DNA of 21,215 nt from Desulfobacterales bacterium (lineage in GTDB: Bacteria; Desulfobacterota; Desulfobacteria; Desulfobacterales; UBA11574): NCBI GenBank assembly GCA_030145595.1, contig JAQYVG010000018.1, forward strand, positions 290 through 21,504. The letters are read 5' to 3'. The position numbers were made by a program, and so were the translations under genes. Every line of letters starts with the position of its first letter. The stretch's first letter is position 1. Below, piece by piece: positions 16,116-21,215 of this stretch. Below the pieces are notes generated by a model. It did not search any database. It was not told the DNA's origin and saw nothing but the letters and a program-made list of their open reading frames with translations.

Positions 16116-17321
16116 ATGCGACTTAACAAAATTAAGCGGATCTGTTTTTTTCTCGGCATCTTTTTCCTGCTAATGACAATCGCCGGTTGTGCCAGTGGGC
16201 CGGAGCGACACCCGGTACCACCGAACCTTACTTCAAAAGTTGGTATCCCCGGTATTCCAAATCTCCGGACCTGGGGCGACGAGGTGCCGAAGTTCGCACA
16301 GGAAATGTTCGATACATTCACGGATGCTGATTATCGTAAACATTTTTCCGCGTTTTACAAAAAGCCTCACTATTACCTTGCAATCTCTGGCGGTGGTCCC
16401 AACGGGGCCTTCGGAGCTGGACTGCTTGTGGGGTGGACTGCAGCCGGCACACGGCCCGAGTTCACCGTGGTGACTGGCATCAGCACCGGTGCTCTTACGG
16501 CACCGTTTGCGTTCCTCGGTCCTGACTATGACGATGAGTTAAAAACCGTCTACACCACCAGCTCTACCAAGGACATCATTGAGGAACGAAATATCATCAC
16601 CGCTCTTTTTGGTGACTCAATGGCCGACACGAAGCCCCTGAAGGCACTGATTGCCAAGTATATCAATTCCAACATCATAGACGCCATTGCTCGGGAATAC
16701 AAAAGAGGACGACGCTTGTGGATTGGTACCGTAAACCTCGATGCCGGCCGGCCCGTTATCTGGAACATCGGGGCCATCGCTGCCAGTGATCATCCGCATA
16801 AGATTGAATTGATACATGATATACTCCGAGCCTCGGCCGCAATACCAATCGCGTTTCCACCGGTGGTGATCCCGGTGGAAATCGACGGTAAGCGTTTCGA
16901 CGAGTTGCATGTGGACGGTGGTACGGGGTCGCAGGTATTCGTCTACCCTGCAGCGGTGAACTGGAGAAAAATAGCCCAGAAGCTAAAGGTGCAGGGGGAT
17001 CCCAAGGTTTACGTGATTAGGAACTCCTTCCTGGAGCCCGATTACCAGGGTATAAAACGCAAGATGCTTCCCATTGCGTCCCGCACCATAGATTCACTCA
17101 TCAGGACTCAGGGCATCGGGGATCTCTACCAAATCTATTCTCTATGCGAGCGAGACGGAAATGATTTTAACCTGGCTTACATCCCGTCGGATTTCACGGA
17201 GGAGCAGACCGAAGCCTTCGACCCGGTGTACATGAGAAAGCTCTTAGAACTGGGCTACCAGATGGCCCGTGAGGGTTATCCGTGGCAAAAATATCCACCG
17301 GGTTACGCCATCAAGCCTTGA
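16116..17321 (+). CDS. Patatin-like phospholipase lipoprotein
   Basis: 401 residues with ribosome site GAGGTAGGGG before ATG 16116. A lipoprotein signal (FFLGIFFLLMTIAGC, Cys25) is followed by a short spacer. The patatin fold motifs are complete: the oxyanion loop SGGGPNGAFGAG (91-102), the nucleophile elbow GISTGA with Ser123, and the second dyad member Asp267 in HVDGGTGSQVF. Patatin-type enzymes hydrolyse acyl chains of (lyso)phospholipids with a Ser-Asp dyad. Here the enzyme is tethered to an envelope membrane, so it may act on membrane lipids or lipid-like substrates. It follows the nitrilase lipoprotein gene, giving two lipid-anchored hydrolases side by side. No terminator is obvious after the stop; dead gene fragments begin within 50 bases. 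Confidence 0.92.
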   Translation: MRLNKIKRICFFLGIFFLLMTIAGCASGPERHPVPPNLTSKVGIPGIPNLRTWGDEVPKFAQEMFDTFTDADYRKHFSAFYKKPHYYLAISGGGPNGAFGAGLLVGWTAAGTRPEFTVVTGISTGALTAPFAFLGPDYDDELKTVYTTSSTKDIIEERNIITALFGDSMADTKPLKALIAKYINSNIIDAIAREYKRGRRLWIGTVNLDAGRPVIWNIGAIAASDHPHKIELIHDILRASAAIPIAFPPVVIPVEIDGKRFDELHVDGGTGSQVFVYPAAVNWRKIAQKLKVQGDPKVYVIRNSFLEPDYQGIKRKMLPIASRTIDSLIRTQGIGDLYQIYSLCERDGNDFNLAYIPSDFTEEQTEAFDPVYMRKLLELGYQMAREGYPWQKYPPGYAIKP

Positions 17322-17367
17322 ACTCGCAGACAGTTAAACACCGTTGCTTCTGATAATTAGTGTTAAT

Positions 17368-17541
17368 TTTCGACGATGTCGCACCGTCCAAGGTGAAACC
17401 GGCGGATTGCTTGAGTATCTTAAGATCCCATTTTTTTCCGGGGTGCCAACCTATATAAGCATCAGTCAGGCGGTTGTAGGTTTCCCCAAGGCTTTCATTG
17501 AGATCCCAGTCCCCCTCAATATGCATCACCCAGTACTGAAT
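17368..17541 (-). pseudogene. Internal fragment of a phosphate-selective-porin-like (OprO/OprP) gene
   Basis: On the minus strand an uninterrupted frame reads YWVMHIEGDWDLNES, then YNRLTDAYIGWHPGKKWDLKI, then KQSAGFTLDGATSSK. The order D-A-Y-I-G-W-x-P, K-W-x-L-K, K-Q, T-x-x-x-A-T-S-S-K is what I recall for the Porin O/P family (PF07396), from the second or third strand region. Only about 58 residues remain: no start, no stop of its own and no barrel end. The homology stops abruptly at about 17368 on one side and at the next fragment (17543) on the other. It is the only sign of minus-strand coding in the window. Recognition is from memory of the family pattern, so moderate confidence. Confidence 0.5.
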
Positions 17542-17542
17542 T

Positions 17543-17592
17543 AATTCGAATACTCAGGGCTTTTGCTTTACACTAATATTTATTTTAAATAG
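17543..17592 (+). pseudogene. 3' end fragment of an outer-membrane barrel gene (paralogue of the gene at 9905)
   Basis: Bases 17543-17588 match 10692-10737, the last codons of the barrel gene at 9905, with about 42 of 46 positions identical and an unbroken identical run over the first 28. The translated end is FEYSGLLLYTNIYF, against FEYSGLLLYTKIYF in the intact gene. The original TAA has become AAA, giving a stop (TAG) one codon later. An in-frame TAA sits directly before the match, so nothing upstream is preserved. Confidence 0.75.
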
Positions 17593-17662
17593 ATCTTACA
17601 CAGACAATCTTAAAACATTACAAATAGTTTTATGACAGTTTTCTTTTCCGTGCCAGGTATTT

Positions 17663-17866
17663 TTGAAATGCTTCTTTTATTACTTCAACGCCATTTCCAA
17701 CTCCTGGAAAAAACAGAGGCTCCTCAACCTGGTCAAGACACGCTACGTTGATACCCCGGTATTCGTGGAGGTATCATCCATTATCAGCCAGTATACTCTT
17801 GAAGGACAGATCAACCTGGGTGCCAACTGGGAAGCGAGTAATGGCCTCCAGACTCCTGTCTCATGA
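17663..17866 (+). pseudogene. N-terminal fragment of a paralogue of the window's first gene
   Basis: The frame reads YFNAISNSWKKQRLLNLVK, then TRYVDTPVFVEVSSIISQY, then TLEGQINLGANWE, and leaves the homology before a stop at 17864-17866. DNA from 17745 to about 17820 aligns with window bases 1 to about 76 at roughly 80 percent by eye, including a shared run across GTGGAGG/ATGGAGG-TATCATCC. The N-terminal block LLNLVKTRY is the part of the family that the intact gene at 1-899 must have just outside the window. The remaining two thirds of the gene are missing. It lies 75 bases after the barrel fragment, so the two probably come from one duplicated barrel-plus-unknown-protein gene pair. Confidence 0.8.
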
Positions 17867-18079
17867 GCATCTGCATCTTTTGTTACCGTCGCCTTCTTTG
17901 GTATTGATAAATCTATCTTCAAGACGTGTTAAAAAAACTCTCCGCGTTTCAATCTCATACTTTTAGCTTCCCCTTTTCGAAGAACCGTTTGCTAATAAAT
18001 ATCCAATATGCTACGGCTTTTGGCGGAAAACAATATATCCTATTATAAGCTTTCGTTTTATCAGTTGGAGGATGTTCTG
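17867..18079. other. Non-coding leader region of the sigma-54 activator gene
   Basis: AT-rich stretch after the last dead fragment. I see no gene, no clear sigma-70 promoter and no -24/-12 element. The ribosome site TTGGAGG (18065-18071) of the activator gene ends it. Confidence 0.4.
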
Positions 18080-19927
18080 ATGGCCGGAAAACCAACTTAT
18101 GAAGAATTGGAACAAAGGGTTAAAACGTTAGAAATAGAAATCGTTGAGCGGGGCCAAAAAAATGAGGCGCTGCGGGTAAGTGAGGAAAAATATCAAAATC
18201 TTGTCGAGAATTCTTATGATATCGCATATTCGGTAACTCCTGACGGGATAATGACTTTTATTGGTCCACAAATAGACCGTTTTGGATATGAACCTGAAGA
18301 CTTAATATCAAAAAACTTTATAGAATTTGTTGTTCCCGAACAAAGGCAGGAAGTTGTGAATAGTTTCGAAAAAGGAACGAGAGATGGCACAAGTTTTCCA
18401 ACAGAATTTCAATGTCTTGGGAAAGATGGAAAACGGCATTGGGTTGAAGCGGTTGGAAAGATCTTATATGATGATTCAGAAAATCCTCTCCTCCAAATTG
18501 GTGTATTGCGTGATATCTCTGAACGCAAACGGGTGGAGGAGGCGCTGCGTGAAAGTAAAGCAAAATATCAAGACCTGTATGACAGTGCTCCTGATATGTT
18601 CGTTTCGGTTGATGCGAAAACGGCGAATATACTTTACTGCAACCAGACACTGGCCAATGCATTGGGGTATACAAAGAAAGAAATTGTTGGCCGGCCCATT
18701 TTCGATATGTATACCCCGGAGAGTGCGGAGCACGCAAAAGCAAAGGTGTTTCCCATATTTGCGAAGACCGGAACAATAGAAGCTGAAGAACTGCAACTGC
18801 AAAAAAAAGACGGCAGTAAAGTTGATGTTAGTCTTAATGTATCCGCCGTATGCGATGAGCAAGGAGATATTCTATACAGCAGATCAATCTTTCGTGATAT
18901 CACCAAGCGCAAGGAAATAGAGCAGCTTGAAGCGGATCGCACCTATCTGGGTGAAGAGATCAAACTGATTCATGACTATGACAACATCATCGGTGAAAGC
19001 GAGGTGTTAAAATACGTTCTATACAGCTTAGAGCAGATCGCGCCCACCGATACCACCGTGCTCATTCTGGGTGAATCCGGCACCGGGAAAGAGCTTATCG
19101 CCAGAGCTATTCATAATGGCAGCAAAAGAAAAGAGCGTCCCCTGATCAAAGTGGATTGCACTGCTTTACCGGCAAACCTGATTGAATCGGAGCTTTTCGG
19201 CCATGAAAAAGGGGCCTTCACCGGTGCGGTTGAGAAAAGGATTGGACGTTTTGAACTTGCAGACGGGGCCACCCTATTCCTGGACGAGATAGGCGAATTG
19301 CCATTGGAGCTGCAGCAAAAATTCCTCAGGGTCCTTCAGGACGGCGAGTTTGAACGACTGGGTAGTTCTCAGGTAATGCACACCGATGTTCGCGTTATTG
19401 CCGCAACCAATCGAAATCTTTATGATGATGTCAGCAAGGGACGATTTAGAAAAGATCTTTGGTATCGCCTTAATGTATTCCCTTTGTCAATGCCACCGCT
19501 AAGGGATCGTGTTGATGACATTCCTTTGCTCGTCAACTGGTTGATTAAAAAGGCTCAGCGACGACTCAATAAAAATATCAAGACGGTTCCGACAGATATC
19601 ATGAACGATCTCAAGGCCTATTCCTGGCCCGGAAATGTCAGGGAGATGGAAAATGTGATCGAACGTGCGGTAATCTTTACTCCCGGAAGCATGCTGCAAC
19701 TGGCCGCCCCGCTGAAAGCGCCGGAAACCGATGACAGCACCTTGCATAATGCTCCCATGAAAAGCCTTGCGGAGATGGAAAAGGAATATATTCTGCAGGC
19801 GCTAAGAAAAACCAATTGGAACATTTCCGGAAAATACGGAACTGCCGAGCTTCTGGGGCTGAATTCCAGCACCCTTCGCGGACGGATGCGAAAACACGGG
19901 ATTCACCGTCCTTCTTTTAAACCCTGA
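18080..19927 (+). CDS. Sigma-54-dependent transcriptional activator, PAS-PAS-AAA+-Fis
   Basis: 615 residues. The start ATG 18080 is chosen over ATG 18008 because TTGGAGG precedes it and the protein then opens MAGKPTYEELEQRVKTLE, the usual N-terminus of such regulators in Desulfobacterota. A short coiled coil (about 5-35) leads to PAS 1 (about 36-150, ending RDISERKRVEEAL) and PAS 2 (about 160-278, ending FRDITKRKEIEQL). The AAA+ domain has Walker A GESGTGKE (331-338), the sigma-54 contact loop GAFTGA (378-383), Walker B LFLDEIGELP (399-408) and WPGNVREMENV (516-526). A Fis-type helix-turn-helix covers about 570-608. No receiver domain is present, so activity is probably controlled by ligands or redox state at the PAS domains, or by a partner kinase. 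A sigma-54 promoter and dyad lie directly downstream, suggesting its target. Confidence 0.96.
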   Translation: MAGKPTYEELEQRVKTLEIEIVERGQKNEALRVSEEKYQNLVENSYDIAYSVTPDGIMTFIGPQIDRFGYEPEDLISKNFIEFVVPEQRQEVVNSFEKGTRDGTSFPTEFQCLGKDGKRHWVEAVGKILYDDSENPLLQIGVLRDISERKRVEEALRESKAKYQDLYDSAPDMFVSVDAKTANILYCNQTLANALGYTKKEIVGRPIFDMYTPESAEHAKAKVFPIFAKTGTIEAEELQLQKKDGSKVDVSLNVSAVCDEQGDILYSRSIFRDITKRKEIEQLEADRTYLGEEIKLIHDYDNIIGESEVLKYVLYSLEQIAPTDTTVLILGESGTGKELIARAIHNGSKRKERPLIKVDCTALPANLIESELFGHEKGAFTGAVEKRIGRFELADGATLFLDEIGELPLELQQKFLRVLQDGEFERLGSSQVMHTDVRVIAATNRNLYDDVSKGRFRKDLWYRLNVFPLSMPPLRDRVDDIPLLVNWLIKKAQRRLNKNIKTVPTDIMNDLKAYSWPGNVREMENVIERAVIFTPGSMLQLAAPLKAPETDDSTLHNAPMKSLAEMEKEYILQALRKTNWNISGKYGTAELLGLNSSTLRGRMRKHGIHRPSFKP

Positions 19928-19940
19928 CTATTTTATGCAT

Positions 19941-19980
19941 CATATATGACCGTCACATTTGACCGAATAGGTCATATATG
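19941..19980. promoter_or_regulatory. Enhancer-like dyad upstream of the sigma-54 promoter
   Basis: CATATATGACC (19941-19951) and GGTCATATATG (19970-19980) are perfect 11-bp inverted repeats. Within them lie three half-sites: TGACC at 19947-19951, TGACC at 19960-19964 and GGTCA at 19970-19974. The last two form the perfect dyad TGACC-N5-GGTCA. The centre is about 150 bases before the predicted transcription start, a normal distance for activator binding upstream of sigma-54 promoters. It starts 14 bases after the activator stop, so it could also act as a terminator hairpin of that gene. Confidence 0.6.
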
Positions 19981-20081
19981 GCGGGCCATGTTCTTTCCCC
20001 ACAAATCTCAGACTACTTCCCTCCAACTATTTTATCAATTTATTCTTAATGTTATAAAGTTTACCGGTCTATCTCCCGGCA

Positions 20082-20098
20082 TTGGCACAGATCTTGTA
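20082..20098 (+). promoter_or_regulatory. Sigma-54 (-24/-12) promoter
   Basis: TTGGCAC-AGATC-TTGTA matches the consensus TTGGCAC-N5-TTGCA with one difference (T for C at -12). GG (20084-20085) and GT (20096-20097) are separated by exactly ten bases, as required. Transcription should start near 20108-20110, about 70 bases before the ABM-domain gene. I found no other correctly spaced site in the intergenic regions of the + strand. Confidence 0.75.
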
Positions 20099-20110
20099 AC
20101 CTCACTTGTA

Positions 20111-20128
20111 ACTTCATGATCACGAAGT
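20111..20128. promoter_or_regulatory. Near-perfect palindrome at the predicted transcription start
   Basis: ACTTCATGATCACGAAGT is self-complementary except for one A/C pair position on each side of the TGATCA core. It begins within a few bases of the transcription start predicted from the sigma-54 promoter, so it could be a repressor operator or a 5' end stem-loop of the message. Confidence 0.4.
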
Positions 20129-20179
20129 CATTTATTCCCAGCTTCATAGACTCAATTTAATAGAATTTGGATCAAAGCA

Positions 20180-20536
20180 ATGAAAATGATGCAGATATCC
20201 ATCCACGCCCGTGATGACAAACGAAACGAGTTGTTGCGTACATGCCGGTTTATAACCGATCAGACCCGTCAGGAAAGCGGTTGCAAAAGCAGCCAACTTT
20301 CTCAGGATGGCGATAACGAGAACATCATTACACTCGAACAGCAATGGGAGCAGTGGTCATCTCTGAACAACTACTTTCGGTCGGATCATTTCAGTGCACT
20401 GCTCGGCGCAATGAAATTGCTGGGACGGACCTATGAAGCTCGAATCAATGAGGGCACTCCGGAAGAAGGGATGGATGCTGTTACACGTGCAAGATCGCAA
20501 GAAGATGATCAGTCTTCAGTGAACAGTAATCAGTGA
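20180..20536 (+). CDS. ABM-domain protein (antibiotic biosynthesis monooxygenase-like)
   Basis: 118 residues from ATG 20180, with further ATGs at 20186 and 20189; the ribosome site is poor, so the exact start is uncertain. Residues about 3-82 fit the dimeric alpha/beta-barrel ABM fold: first strand MQISIHAR, helix KRNELLRTCRFITDQTRQESGC, strand KSSQLSQDGDNENIITLEQQWEQWSSLNNYFRSDHFSALL-type order, in which the W-x-x-W/NYFRSDHF segment is typical. ABM proteins include cofactor-free quinol monooxygenases, heme-degrading enzymes and many with unknown roles; no heme ligand or specific active site can be read here. The tail beyond about residue 90 is hydrophilic and its last codons run into a 7-bp tandem repeat, so the C-terminus may have been altered by repeat growth. 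Predicted target of the sigma-54 activator upstream. Confidence 0.75.
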   Translation: MKMMQISIHARDDKRNELLRTCRFITDQTRQESGCKSSQLSQDGDNENIITLEQQWEQWSSLNNYFRSDHFSALLGAMKLLGRTYEARINEGTPEEGMDAVTRARSQEDDQSSVNSNQ

Positions 20537-20580
20537 TCGGTGATCGGTGATCGGTGACAAGTAAACGGTGATCCGTGAAA
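20518..20580. repeat. Nine-unit heptanucleotide tandem repeat
   Basis: Nine 7-base units run without gaps, with consensus RGTGATC. The best preserved units are GGTGATC at 20539-20545, 20546-20552 and 20567-20573; the outer units have one to three changes. The first two and a half units are inside the ABM gene and the stop codon lies in the third. There are no spacers, so this is not a CRISPR array. Such repeats can change copy number by slippage. Confidence 0.85.
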
Positions 20581-20585
20581 TGATA

Positions 20586-20626
20586 GCGGCATAGCCGCGT
20601 TTCATAAAATCGTAACACGATTTTAT
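20586..20626 (+). terminator. Two adjacent hairpins between the ABM and sulfatase genes
   Basis: GCGGC-ATA-GCCGC (20586-20598) is followed by ATAAAATCG-TAACA-CGATTTTAT (20604-20626) and then a T-rich stretch. The second stem is perfect (9 bp) but AT-rich. They may end ABM transcription, or let only part of it reach the sulfatase gene 43 bases later. Confidence 0.45.
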
Positions 20627-20668
20627 TTATTTGTTGATATTCTAAAAAGAATAAAAAGGAGGTAGCAA

Positions 20669-21215
20669 ATGAGCAAACTGAAATTTATGTTTTCATTAAC
20701 TGTGATTCCTGTCCTGGTGTTATCCCTTGCCGGGAATGTCCTGGCAAAAGGACCGGCGCAAATCATTCACGACGCCGAATATTATGTCCTGGAGGCCCAG
20801 CATGGAAAAAAATGGGCGAAACAGGATAAGAATATTCAGAAGAGACTAAAGGCGCTGCGCAAGAAACACGGCACCCCGCCGAACATCATCCACATCATGT
20901 GGGACGACACCGGGGTAGGGGAAGTCGGCATCCCCCAAATTCAGAAGATGCGCGGCTGGGAAACACCGAACATGAATAAGTTCGGTCAGGAGGGCATCTT
21001 CTTCACACGCATGTATACCGAGCCGAGTTGCACACCGAGCCGGGCTGCGGTCATGACCGGGCGTCATGCGGTGCGCAATGGAATGTACAACGTCGGCTTC
21101 CCCTATGAATATGGCGGAATTGCGGCCGACGAAGTGACTATGGCCGAAGTACTCGGCAAAGCAGGTTATGCCACGGCTTTCTACGGCAAGTCGCATTTGG
21201 GCGATGTTGAATCCA
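20669..21215 (+). CDS. Secreted arylsulfatase, 3'-truncated by window edge
   Basis: The frame opens at ATG 20669 behind AAAGGAGG (20655-20662) and stays open for 182 codons to the window end. Signal peptide about 1-26 (MSKLKFMFSLTVIPVLVLSL, cleavage after VLA). The sulfatase core starts at PNIIHIMWDDTGVGEVG with Asp79-Asp80 as calcium ligands. The type I signature CTPSRAAVMTGR follows, with Cys121 to be converted to formylglycine and Arg125 in place; then GKSHLG gives Lys174 and His176 of the active site. Cys rather than Ser at the modified position allows maturation by either FGE or an anaerobic radical-SAM enzyme; an anaerobe would need the latter, encoded elsewhere. It hydrolyses a sulfate ester in the periplasm; substrate unknown. 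Full-length relatives have about 500-560 residues. It may share the sigma-54 promoter with the ABM gene. Confidence 0.93.
   Translation, partial: MSKLKFMFSLTVIPVLVLSLAGNVLAKGPAQIIHDAEYYVLEAQHGKKWAKQDKNIQKRLKALRKKHGTPPNIIHIMWDDTGVGEVGIPQIQKMRGWETPNMNKFGQEGIFFTRMYTEPSCTPSRAAVMTGRHAVRNGMYNVGFPYEYGGIAADEVTMAEVLGKAGYATAFYGKSHLGDVES

Noticed and set aside
17344..17544. Plus-strand 66-codon frame between the patatin gene and the dead fragments
   Set aside because: The opposite strand shows the porin-like pattern, and the plus-strand frame has no ribosome site or recognisable motif.
18008..18079. ATG at 18008 as start of the sigma-54 activator
   Set aside because: No ribosome site there; TTGGAGG precedes ATG 18080, and the family-typical N-terminus begins at 18080.
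20518..20580. Possible CRISPR array
   Set aside because: Units are seven bases with no spacers, so this is a simple tandem repeat.
1..21215. tRNA, rRNA, complete insertion sequence, phage or defence genes
   Set aside because: No such gene was recognised on either strand; every longer minus-strand frame lies opposite a better supported plus-strand gene, except the porin-like fragment.

Overview
The window most likely comes from a mesophilic Desulfobacterota (sulfate-reducer-type) chromosome. This is inferred from the N-terminus of the sigma-54 activator (MAGKPTYEELEQRV), which is typical of that group, from the dispersed inverted repeats built on TCTCACGCAAAG / CTTTGCGTGAGA, and from a CxPSR arylsulfatase. 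It could not be checked against a database. Every intact gene reads on the + strand. About 13 of 15 have an export signal, a lipobox or membrane segments, so this is an envelope-function region.

Layout. (1) 1-4011: a tightly packed three-gene operon with a 5'-truncated exported protein of a conserved unknown family, an exported coiled-coil protein with one C-terminal membrane anchor, and an MscS-type channel. (2) 4012-5550: two small secreted proteins, one a two-repeat cysteine-rich protein and one a conserved 130-residue protein, separated by palindromic repeats. (3) 5551-7728: an SLC1-like symporter fused to a periplasmic amino-acid-binding domain. (4) 7799-10738: a DUF481-like outer-membrane protein, a glycine-zipper lipoprotein behind a structured leader, and an outer-membrane beta-barrel. 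(5) 10764-14618: a 1284-residue MscS-family channel with a roughly 970-residue periplasmic helical domain. (6) 14626-14902: a MITE-like element. (7) 14941-17321: two lipoprotein enzymes, a nitrilase-superfamily amidohydrolase and a patatin. (8) 17368-17870: fragments of three dead genes. (9) 18080-21215: a PAS-PAS-AAA-Fis sigma-54 activator, a well-formed sigma-54 promoter with an upstream dyad, an ABM-domain protein and a truncated arylsulfatase.

Two themes link the genes. First, there are two mechanosensitive-channel modules. One is split (coiled-coil protein plus MscS, with the unknown exported protein in front). The other is fused (the 1284-residue channel, with a beta-barrel gene in front). 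The dead fragments at 17543-17866 place a relative of that beta-barrel directly upstream of a relative of the window's first protein, which links the two modules through one ancestral cluster. A multi-component envelope-spanning tension device is an inference from this arrangement. Second, the last three genes look like a self-contained sigma-54 circuit: activator, enhancer-like dyad TGACC-N5-GGTCA, -24/-12 promoter, and ABM protein with perhaps the sulfatase as target.
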